DNA of 12,653 nucleotides, taken from the NCBI GenBank assembly GCA_900757705.1, contig CAAEOW010000090.1, forward strand, positions 1-12,653. The letters are read 5' to 3'. Both the position numbers and the translations under genes were made by a program. This stretch comes from an uncultured Collinsella sp. Lineage in GTDB: Bacteria > Actinomycetota > Coriobacteriia > Coriobacteriales > Coriobacteriaceae. Shown here piece by piece: positions 7,355 to 12,653 of the stretch. The notes beneath the pieces were generated by a model. It did not search any database. It was not told where the DNA came from and saw only the letters and a program-made list of their open reading frames with translations. Each line of letters starts with the position of its first letter. Position 1 is the stretch's first letter.

Positions 7355-7573
7355 TTATTTGCTCAGACACTCTTCGAAAGCTCGTTTTTCACTCTGAGTA
7401 AAATGCCCTTCCCAGTCAGTCCACGAACAGGAAGGCAACTCACAACGAGCGGAGTCGAAGCCCTCTGCCGTCGGTCGCTCAAAATGCACGATAACCTTTT
7501 CGATATCGCCATCTGTAATCAGGTCAGAATGAATGACCTCGGTACCATCTTCGAATGTCATATACGGGTACAT
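7355..7573 (-). CDS. 72-aa hypothetical protein
   Basis: A small soluble protein beginning MYPYMTFEDGTEVIHSD. The reading frame stays open upstream to 7894, but that part lies opposite the 317-aa gene and has unnatural composition, so the start is placed at ATG 7573. A GTG directly in front (7576) is 8 bases after GAGG and could be the real start. The protein has a charged middle (EKVIVHFERP), two cysteines at 44 and 49, and a tryptophan-containing WTDWEGHF segment. I recall similar short proteins of unknown function in gut Firmicutes and Actinobacteria, but no domain name can be given. It is upstream of and co-oriented with the AT-rich operon, separated by 100 bases, and is divergent from the 317-aa gene. 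Confidence 0.7.
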   Translation of the reverse strand: MYPYMTFEDGTEVIHSDLITDGDIEKVIVHFERPTAEGFDSARCELPSCSWTDWEGHFTQSEKRAFEECLSK

Positions 7574-7747
7574 CACGTAAACCACCTCGCAATAGTAAAT
7601 CCAGTTTAGCATCAAGCTATTGCACCAAAGACAGCAGGCCCCCTTGATGAGTTGATGGTATCTGTTAAATGACACGTACGATTCACATCTGGTGGGTACC
7701 CTGATGGCTACACGAAACGAAGCAGATTTACATCGGGAGGACCCCGT

Positions 7748-8701
7748 ATGACAACCAAGTACACCGACGCGCCGCGCACGCGTGTCATGACGCCGGCCGC
7801 ACTCAACAACGGCGTTCACGAGAACCATTCCATCGGCCAGACCATGGCCATTGCGCCCAAGAAAAAACTCTTTGATGACATTTCCATTCCCCAAATCATC
7901 GCCGGTGCCGCGGCAGCCGCCACGAGTGTCGCGCTCGCTTCAAAGATTGGCATTGCCGGCTCGGTGATTGGTGCCGCTGTGAGCTCAGTCATCACTGTTG
8001 TGTCCTCGCAGGTCTATCGCCACTTTATCTCCGCCAGCGCCGAAGCAATCAAGGGCACGCATGCCGCTGTCGACTACCCTACCGGCGCCTACGAGCCCGT
8101 TGAGCCCAATGTCGAGGAGCACCTAGGTGGCGCCGCAACCACGCAGGAGATGCGCCAGGTTGCGGGACGCGCGACCACGGCGCGCGTCGCTCCCAACAGC
8201 CTGCGCGCCAAGGCGGCGGCTGAGCGCAGCCAGACGCAAAAGAAGGTCATCGTCTTCTCGATCGCTATCGCCATCGTCGCGGTCATCGCCTGCGCCGGCG
8301 CCATCCTTATCACCACTGCCGGTGAGGGTCTGGGCGAGCGTCCCGAGCCAATCCTGTCGTCGCGCACGACCGAGAGCGATGCAAATGGCAACACCCAGTC
8401 GCAGGATCAGCAGGCACAGACGGACGATACGCAAGACAGTTCTACCTCTGCCAATTCGTCCTCGAACACCCAAAACCAATCGCAGGGCGTCGATTCCTCT
8501 GCGAACAACAGCGGCACGCAATCCGGCACGACTGACTCAAGCCAAACGACTGACGGCTCTCAACCGAGCACGGGCGACCAGGCGAATGGCAATACACCGA
8601 GTACGGGATCTACCGACAACAGCAACACCAACAGCTCGAGCGGAACCGCGTCCGGCACGGCATCTGACAGTTCAAGCCAAGGCACGACATCGGGCAACTA
8701 G
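7748..8701 (+). CDS. Membrane protein with two hydrophobic segments and a Ser/Thr/Asn/Gly-rich tail
   Basis: A 317-aa protein of unknown function. The ATG at 7748 has GGGAGGA about 7 bases upstream. Residues 49-86 form a long Ala/Gly/Val-rich hydrophobic stretch that could be a helical hairpin. Residues 110-165 are polar and turn basic just before the second membrane helix (about 167-191, VIVFSIAIAIVAVIACAGAILI). Residues 200-317 are almost only S, T, N, Q, G, D and A, a low-complexity tail typical of exported cell-wall-spanning or stalk regions. By the positive-inside rule the tail would be outside. No sortase motif or catalytic motif is present, and the protein ends inside the low-complexity part. 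The gene is monocistronic, closed by a 15-bp terminator hairpin. Confidence 0.88.
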   Translation: MTTKYTDAPRTRVMTPAALNNGVHENHSIGQTMAIAPKKKLFDDISIPQIIAGAAAAATSVALASKIGIAGSVIGAAVSSVITVVSSQVYRHFISASAEAIKGTHAAVDYPTGAYEPVEPNVEEHLGGAATTQEMRQVAGRATTARVAPNSLRAKAAAERSQTQKKVIVFSIAIAIVAVIACAGAILITTAGEGLGERPEPILSSRTTESDANGNTQSQDQQAQTDDTQDSSTSANSSSNTQNQSQGVDSSANNSGTQSGTTDSSQTTDGSQPSTGDQANGNTPSTGSTDNSNTNSSSGTASGTASDSSSQGTTSGN

Positions 8702-8731
8702 GCACTGCATCCCCAGATAGGCAACCTGTAC

Positions 8732-8770
8732 AACGGGCGCGAACCGACAGCGGTTCGCGCCCGTTTGCCT
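8732..8770 (+). terminator. Terminator hairpin after the 317-aa membrane protein gene
   Basis: A perfect 15-bp stem (AACGGGCGCGAACCG at 8732-8746, its complement at 8751-8765) with an ACAG loop, followed by TTGCCTT. The T-run is short, but the stem is long and GC-rich and lies 30 bases after the stop codon. Confidence 0.75.
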
Positions 8771-8799
8771 TGGGCGCCGCCATGGCGAGTGCCATGCGA

Positions 8800-8808
8800 T
8801 GGTAAGAT
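8800..8808 (+). promoter_or_regulatory. Possible extended -10 promoter of the split gene
   Basis: TGGTAAGAT is an extended -10 element (TGnTAnnAT type) 29 bases before the start codon at 8838. No good -35 is present, which is acceptable for extended -10 promoters. Transcription would start near 8815, inside the palindrome described next. Confidence 0.4.
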
Positions 8809-8809
8809 G

Positions 8810-8825
8810 CTTTACATGTGTAAAG
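8810..8825 (+). promoter_or_regulatory. Operator-like palindrome CTTTACATGTGTAAAG
   Basis: A perfect inverted repeat with 7-bp arms and a 2-base centre sits between the proposed -10 and the ribosome-binding site. Its core TACATGTGTA fits TACAnnTGTA, the known operator core of CopY and of BlaI/MecI-type repressors. Position over the likely transcription start fits a repressor site. No such repressor gene is in the window. Confidence 0.45.
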
Positions 8826-8837
8826 AGGAGATTTGCC

Positions 8838-8939
8838 ATGAGCAAGACAATAGTTAGGCCCACGCTATCGCTGGGCAACCACATCTATCTGTATCGCCTG
8901 CTGCGCGATGCGATTGGTGTGGCAAGCAAACGTTTATGA
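8838..8939 (+). pseudogene. 33-codon 5' fragment of the LOTUS-like gene, separated by a frame break
   Basis: ATG at 8838 follows a strong GAGGAG ribosome-binding site by 7 bases. The frame reads 33 residues ending IGVASKRL and stops at TGA 8937-8939. The next long frame starts at ATG 8936, so the two overlap as ATGA, and that ATG has no ribosome-binding site of its own. One extra T in the CGTTTATGAC stretch (8931-8940) would give an uninterrupted protein reading SKRFMTQVEEAL. The fragment is therefore best seen as the true N-terminus of the following protein. A sequencing error, a real one-base deletion, or stop-start re-initiation are all possible; no canonical slippery heptamer for programmed shifting is visible. 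Confidence 0.6.
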
Positions 8940-10144
8940 CACAGGTCGAGGAGGCGCTCACCGCTGGCGACATGACCGCTTATGACCTGGGCTTCGAATC
9001 CACGCGCGAGCTGCTCGAAGAGCTTGACGACTGCATTAAGCTGACCGTCTTTAAGGGCGGTCGCCTGTATGCCACCGTCATCGCCAACGAGGCCTGGGAT
9101 GCCGCACTTGCCAAGGGCGAGGACAAGCCCAAGACCGCCAAGGGCGCTAAGCAGTCCTACAAAAAGAAAAAGCGCAGTGAGAAGGACCTCAAGGCTGTGC
9201 GCCCCAAGCACGTTAAGCGTCCCGAACCAGAAGCCGCGGTTGAAGCTGTGCCGGGGCCCGAGCCCGAGACAGAGATCGAAGTCGCTATTGAGGTAACAGC
9301 AGAAGCCGAAACCGAAATCGCCGCCACGACCGATCCCGAAGTCATATCAGAGCAGGAAGCCACTGCGGAGCTCAACGAGGCTCCCAAGTCGACAACCGAA
9401 GAGGCCGCCAACCAACCCGAGACGCCTGCGTTCCAAAACAGCGATGTCTTTGGCGACGAGGCCGAGGACGATCAACCCGACGAGTCCGCCGATCAAGACG
9501 CTACCGAGTCGACGCTGGAACCCGAGACGCCGCAGCCTGCCATCTCGCTTACGGTCGTCTATGACCCCGAGAACGCCAACGCCGGCATCACCACCATGGC
9601 ATCCACGCCCATCGAGGCAAAGCCGAGCGTCGAGAACGAGAACGCGACGCAGGTTGAGGTTGAAACCGCAGTTGCAGACGCGCCCGTCACCGTGAAGCCC
9701 GCAGATTCCGAGATCAAGCCGGAAGTAACGCCGGAGCCCGCACCCGTCATCGAATCCGTGCCCGTCGCTGCTTGCGACCAAATACCCGCATCCGCACCGG
9801 CTTCGGCACCCGCAGCGGCCCCAACCCCCGCACCCGCAGCACCGACCATCCCCGAGGACTTCCCCATCGATTTCGCAACCGAAGTCTTCTGCCCCGGCCC
9901 GCTTCTGCACCAGCTGTCGACCTATCTCCCCTACGGCGCCGACACGCTCGGCATCGTCGGCGAGTACTACTGGATCGCCCGCGAGCGCGGTACCATCGAG
10001 GCCGCGCGAAACCGCGCAAACTTCCCCCTGCGCTACACGCAGGCCGGCGAGCGTCGCGAGGTTGCCGTGCGCATCCGCCGCAACACCACCGGCGGTCTCG
10101 GAGCCGCCTGGACCATCGATAAAGTCGAACCTTCTACCAAGTAA
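8936..10144 (+). CDS. LOTUS-like N-terminal domain protein with acidic Pro/Ala/Glu linker, 402 aa
   Basis: A three-part protein of unknown function. Together with the 33 residues encoded just upstream, residues 1-60 form a small domain whose LGFESTRELLEELDDCIKLT followed by GGRLYATV resembles the OST-HTH/LOTUS pattern of RNA-binding winged helices; this is my reading of the pattern, not a search result. Residues 62-95 are lysine-rich (KKKKR). Residues 96-305 are a long low-complexity linker rich in E, P, A, T and V, likely disordered, ending in repeated APA/PAP units. Residues 306-396 form a compact C-terminal domain (FPIDFATEVFCPGPLLHQL, IVGEYYWIARERGT) that I do not recognise. There is no signal peptide or membrane segment, so it is cytoplasmic. 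It ends at a bidirectional terminator, convergent with ettA. Confidence 0.8.
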   Translation: MTQVEEALTAGDMTAYDLGFESTRELLEELDDCIKLTVFKGGRLYATVIANEAWDAALAKGEDKPKTAKGAKQSYKKKKRSEKDLKAVRPKHVKRPEPEAAVEAVPGPEPETEIEVAIEVTAEAETEIAATTDPEVISEQEATAELNEAPKSTTEEAANQPETPAFQNSDVFGDEAEDDQPDESADQDATESTLEPETPQPAISLTVVYDPENANAGITTMASTPIEAKPSVENENATQVEVETAVADAPVTVKPADSEIKPEVTPEPAPVIESVPVAACDQIPASAPASAPAAAPTPAPAAPTIPEDFPIDFATEVFCPGPLLHQLSTYLPYGADTLGIVGEYYWIARERGTIEAARNRANFPLRYTQAGERREVAVRIRRNTTGGLGAAWTIDKVEPSTK

Positions 10145-10147
10145 CAA

Positions 10148-10183
10148 AAAGGGACGATAACCCTCAAGGTTATCGTCCCTTTC
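10148..10183. terminator. Bidirectional terminator between convergent genes
   Basis: A perfect 15-bp stem, AAAGGGACGATAACC (10148-10162) and its complement (10168-10182), with a 5-base loop. Reading rightward it ends in TTT C T; reading leftward it ends in five T. It serves both the 402-aa gene and ettA. Confidence 0.88.
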
Positions 10184-10205
10184 TCATTAGGTCACCTGAG
10201 CTCGA

Positions 10206-11885
10206 CTAATCGCGCGTCAGCTTGCGGTGAATACGATGCGGCTGGGCTGCGTCCTCGCCCAGGCGCTCGATGCGGTTGGCCTGATAGGCCTCGAAGTTGC
10301 CCTCGAACCAATACCAGTTGCCCGGGTTCTCGTCGGTGCCCTCCCACGCCAGGATGTGCGTGGCAACGCGGTCTAGGAACATACGGTCGTGGCTAATGAC
10401 CACCGAGCAGCCCGGGAACTCGAGCAGCGCCGCTTCGAGCGAGGACAGCGTCTCGACGTCGAGGTCGTTCGTGGGCTCGTCGAGGAGCAACAGGTTGCCG
10501 CCCTGCTTGAGCGTGAGCGCCAAGTTCAGACGGTTGCGCTCGCCACCGGAGAGTACGCCGGCGCGCTTCTGCTGGTCCTGGCCCTTAAAGCCAAAGCTCG
10601 CCACGTACGCGCGGCTCGGAACCTCGGTCTCGCCGACCATCATGTGGTCCAGGCCGTCCGAGACGACCTCCCATAGGTTCTTATCGGGGTCGATGCCGGA
10701 ACGGTTCTGGTCGACGTAAGAAATCTTGACGGTCTCGCCCACCTCGAGCTCGCCCGAAGTCAGCGGCTCCAAACCCACGATGGTCTTGAAGAGCGTGGTC
10801 TTGCCGACACCGTTGGGGCCGATGACGCCCACGATGCCGTTACGCGGCAGGGTGAATGAAAGGTCGTCGATGAGCACGCGGCCATCGAACTCCTTGTGCA
10901 GGTGATGGGCCTCGAGCACCTTGTTGCCCAGACGCGGGCCCACAGGGATGCGGATGTCGGTCCAGTCGAGCTTCTGGCTTGCGCGGGCCTCGGCCTCCAT
11001 CTCCTCGTAGCGAGCCAGACGGGCCTTGTTCTTGGCCTGGCGAGCCTTGGGCGAGCTGCGTACCCACTCGAGCTCGGCCTCCATGCGCTTGGCGAGCTTG
11101 GCATCGCGGTTGCCCTGCGCCTCGATACGCGCGGCCTTGGTCTCCAGATACGTGGAGTAGTTGCCCTTGTAGGGATAGAGGTGGCCGCGGTCGACCTCGC
11201 AGATCCACTCGGCAACGTTATCCAGGAAGTAGCGATCGTGCGTGACGGCAAGCACCGCGCCCTGGTAGTTGTGCAGGAAGTGCTCGAGCCACAGGATCGA
11301 CTCAGCGTCCAGGTGGTTCGTGGGCTCGTCGAGCAGCAGAAGGTCGGGAGCCTCGAGCAGCAGCTTGCACAGGGCCACACGGCGGCGCTCGCCGCCGGAA
11401 AGCACGTTGACCGGCATGTCGGAATCGGGCAGCTGCAGAGCGTCCATGGCCTGGCCGAGTTTGGAATCGATATCCCAGCCGTCGGCGGCGTCAATCTCGT
11501 CCTGGAGCTTGCCCATCTCTGCCATGAGGGCGTCCATGTCGCAGTCCGGGTCACACATCTCCTCGCCGATCTTATTGAAGCGATCGACCTTGGCGATCAT
11601 GTCGCCAAACGCCATGCGCACGTTCTCGATGACGGTCTTGTCGTCGTCGAGCGGCGGCTCCTGCTGCAGGATACCCACGGTGTAGCCGGGGGTGAGCCTG
11701 GCATCGCCGTTGGAGACCTCCTCAATGCCGGCCATGATCTTGAGCAGGGTCGACTTGCCCATGCCGTTGGGGCCCACGACACCGATCTTGGCACCGGGGT
11801 AGAAGCTCAGGGTCACGTCGTCAAGGATTACCTTGTCGCCATGGGCCTTGCGAGCCTGATACATCTGGTAGATAAACTCTGCCAT
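10206..11885 (-). CDS. ettA: EttA, ABC-F energy-dependent translational throttle protein
   Basis: A 559-aa soluble ABC-F ATPase with two nucleotide-binding domains and no membrane part. It binds the ribosomal E site and tunes translation to the ATP/ADP state. Domain 1 has Walker A GPNGMGKST (38-46), signature LSGGE (162-166), Walker B with catalytic E187 and the switch histidine H216. The inter-domain linker (about 240-305) is long, charged and helical, with SSPKARQAKNKARLARYEEM, the region that contacts P-site tRNA. Domain 2 has GPNGVGKTT (356-364), LSGGE (445-449), E470 and H499. The length and the MAEFIYQM...PGAKIGVVGPNG beginning match EttA rather than the resistance ABC-F proteins. The ATG at 11885 has AGG 5 bases and AAAGGA about 12 bases upstream. 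It is a single gene with a terminator after it. Confidence 0.95.
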   Translation of the reverse strand: MAEFIYQMYQARKAHGDKVILDDVTLSFYPGAKIGVVGPNGMGKSTLLKIMAGIEEVSNGDARLTPGYTVGILQQEPPLDDDKTVIENVRMAFGDMIAKVDRFNKIGEEMCDPDCDMDALMAEMGKLQDEIDAADGWDIDSKLGQAMDALQLPDSDMPVNVLSGGERRRVALCKLLLEAPDLLLLDEPTNHLDAESILWLEHFLHNYQGAVLAVTHDRYFLDNVAEWICEVDRGHLYPYKGNYSTYLETKAARIEAQGNRDAKLAKRMEAELEWVRSSPKARQAKNKARLARYEEMEAEARASQKLDWTDIRIPVGPRLGNKVLEAHHLHKEFDGRVLIDDLSFTLPRNGIVGVIGPNGVGKTTLFKTIVGLEPLTSGELEVGETVKISYVDQNRSGIDPDKNLWEVVSDGLDHMMVGETEVPSRAYVASFGFKGQDQQKRAGVLSGGERNRLNLALTLKQGGNLLLLDEPTNDLDVETLSSLEAALLEFPGCSVVISHDRMFLDRVATHILAWEGTDENPGNWYWFEGNFEAYQANRIERLGEDAAQPHRIHRKLTRD

Positions 11886-11976
11886 TTGCCTGTTTTATCC
11901 TTTCTACCTGCTGTTTCCCTATTCTTGTTTCGCTTTAGTGGAAACGAAATGAGGAAATCAGCTCTGAAACTTAACG

Positions 11977-12004
11977 AAAAAGGGGCATGGTTGCCCACGC
12001 CCCT
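11977..12004 (-). terminator. Intrinsic terminator after the SdpI-family gene
   Basis: AGGGGC (11981-11986) pairs with GCCCCT (11999-12004), extended by TGG/CCA inside. Reading leftward it is followed by five T. It lies about 65 bases after the stop codon of the gene to its right and insulates ettA from that transcript. Confidence 0.75.
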
Positions 12005-12068
12005 AATACTACCTGGGAAAAGTCCCTCTTAACACACTATGAACTGCGTACGCTAGTTTTCCGCAACC

Positions 12069-12653
12069 TTAGCGAGCGGCTCGCTGCGATTTGCGCCACA
12101 GCAGATACGAATAGACGTAGGCAGCTCCAGCTGAACCAAACGCCAGAACCGCAATCACCGCGGCGACGACTTCACTCGAAAGCACGCTACCCGCCACGCC
12201 CATCACAATCAAACCAACACCCAGCACCATAAAGCAGGCGCCGCCAAAGCGCTGCGTGCGTCGCCAGTTTTCGGGGTCGGCAAGCGCCCAAGGTGTCTTG
12301 ATACCGAGCGTATAGTTCTGCTTCACACGCGGCAAGTAGTTGCCTACGCCGATGAACAGCAAACCGACAACACCGGAAATCAGCACGTTAACCGAACCGA
12401 CCGCCGGCACCACGCCCCAGACCGTAAGCTCACCCAACCAGCTTATGGCACACATGAACAAGGTGAAGGCGATTACGAAGCCCTGATAGAACTTGCCCGA
12501 GGTCCGATACGCCTCACCTTTGGGGTCGATGCGCGGCACCACGCAGAACATTGCGAGAAGCGCCAGAGGCAGCACGCCGAGCGCGGAGGCCATCCAGCTA
12601 GGACCCCAACCGTCGACGGCGCCGTTCGCGCCCCAGTGCGTGGGAATCTGCGC
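12069..12653 (-). CDS. SdpI/DUF1648-family membrane protein (N-terminus beyond window edge)
   Basis: The visible 194 residues belong to the SdpI family, named after the Bacillus subtilis immunity protein for the SdpC toxin; most relatives are of unknown function. The frame stays open to the right edge, and the part before the first ATG (12593) reads IPTHWGANGAVDGWGPSW, the DUF1648 motif, so the true start is outside. The second hallmark, YTLGIKTPWALADPENWRRT with RFGG after it, lies between membrane helices. About five hydrophobic helices are visible. The C-terminus is basic (WRKSQRAAR). It is transcribed leftward and ends before a terminator. In bacteria without an sdp locus such proteins may simply be envelope proteins, so an immunity role should not be assumed. 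Confidence 0.9.
   Translation of the reverse strand, partial: AQIPTHWGANGAVDGWGPSWMASALGVLPLALLAMFCVVPRIDPKGEAYRTSGKFYQGFVIAFTLFMCAISWLGELTVWGVVPAVGSVNVLISGVVGLLFIGVGNYLPRVKQNYTLGIKTPWALADPENWRRTQRFGGACFMVLGVGLIVMGVAGSVLSSEVVAAVIAVLAFGSAGAAYVYSYLLWRKSQRAAR

Noticed and set aside
7693..7700. GGGTACCC palindrome upstream of the 317-aa gene
   Set aside because: An 8-bp palindrome alone is expected by chance and has no partner or conserved spacing to a promoter.
7574..7894. N-terminal extension of the 72-aa protein to 179 aa
   Set aside because: The extension lies opposite the well-supported 317-aa gene and crosses the divergent intergenic region; the internal start has a ribosome-binding site.
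8400..8700. Tandem DNA repeat array in the tail of the 317-aa protein
   Set aside because: The low complexity is at the amino-acid level; no regular DNA period was seen.
8931..8940. Programmed -1 frameshift joining the 33-aa and 402-aa frames
   Set aside because: The local sequence ACGTTTATGA does not form a canonical X XXY YYZ slippery heptamer and no downstream hairpin stood out; a one-base deletion or ATGA re-initiation is simpler.
9347..10147. 266-aa minus-strand frame rich in Gly, Cys and Arg opposite the 402-aa gene
   Set aside because: Composition reflects the complement of Pro/Ala/Glu codons; it covers the bidirectional terminator and has no domain.
10896..12032. 378-aa plus-strand open frame opposite ettA
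   Set aside because: Antisense shadow; it also runs through the ettA promoter region and a terminator.
12069..12653. SdpI-family protein as immunity partner of the candidate peptide operon
   Set aside because: It is more than 4.7 kb away, GC-rich like the chromosome, and separated by several terminators and opposing genes; the family is widespread without toxins.

Overview
The window looks like the chromosome of a GC-rich, gut-type actinobacterium, most likely a coriobacterium such as Collinsella. The basis is the GC-rich codon use of the flanking genes, the glutamine-dependent NAD synthetase and EttA-type proteins, and the coriobacterial feel of the hypothetical proteins. This is an inference from reading alone. 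No rRNA, tRNA, CRISPR array or insertion sequence was seen.

Layout. 1-1050 (-) is the N-terminal part of a PLP-dependent class I/II aminotransferase that runs off the left edge. 1169-3169 (-) is nadE, followed by an intrinsic terminator. 3300-7350 is a visibly AT-rich block holding one leftward gene set: a 93-aa DUF2087-like protein, an MFS exporter, a 773-aa cobalamin-binding radical SAM enzyme and a 36-aa acidic peptide gene. The set closes with a strong terminator. 7355-8701 holds a small conserved-looking 72-aa gene (-) and, divergently, a 317-aa membrane protein (+) with a long Ser/Thr/Asn/Gly-rich tail. 8838-10144 (+) is one gene that appears split by a one-base frame break into a 33-aa and a 402-aa part, with a LOTUS-like N-terminal region. 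10206-11885 (-) is ettA, an ABC-F translation factor convergent with it across a bidirectional terminator. 12069-12653 (-) is an SdpI-family membrane protein whose N-terminus lies beyond the right edge.

The most interesting element is the AT-rich block. Gene order, a 26-base overlap, a 7-base gap, a 13-base gap and a Shine-Dalgarno sequence touching the radical SAM stop codon all point to one operon. A short peptide with its own perfect ribosome-binding site, directly behind a B12-type radical SAM enzyme with winged-helix-like C-terminal segments and accompanied by an exporter, is the layout of a ribosomally made, post-translationally modified peptide (RiPP) pathway. I do not recognise the peptide as a member of a known class. 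The block sits between GC-rich housekeeping genes and has probably been acquired horizontally. A tandem 9-bp repeat with an 11-bp period lies upstream of the operon and could be a regulator site.
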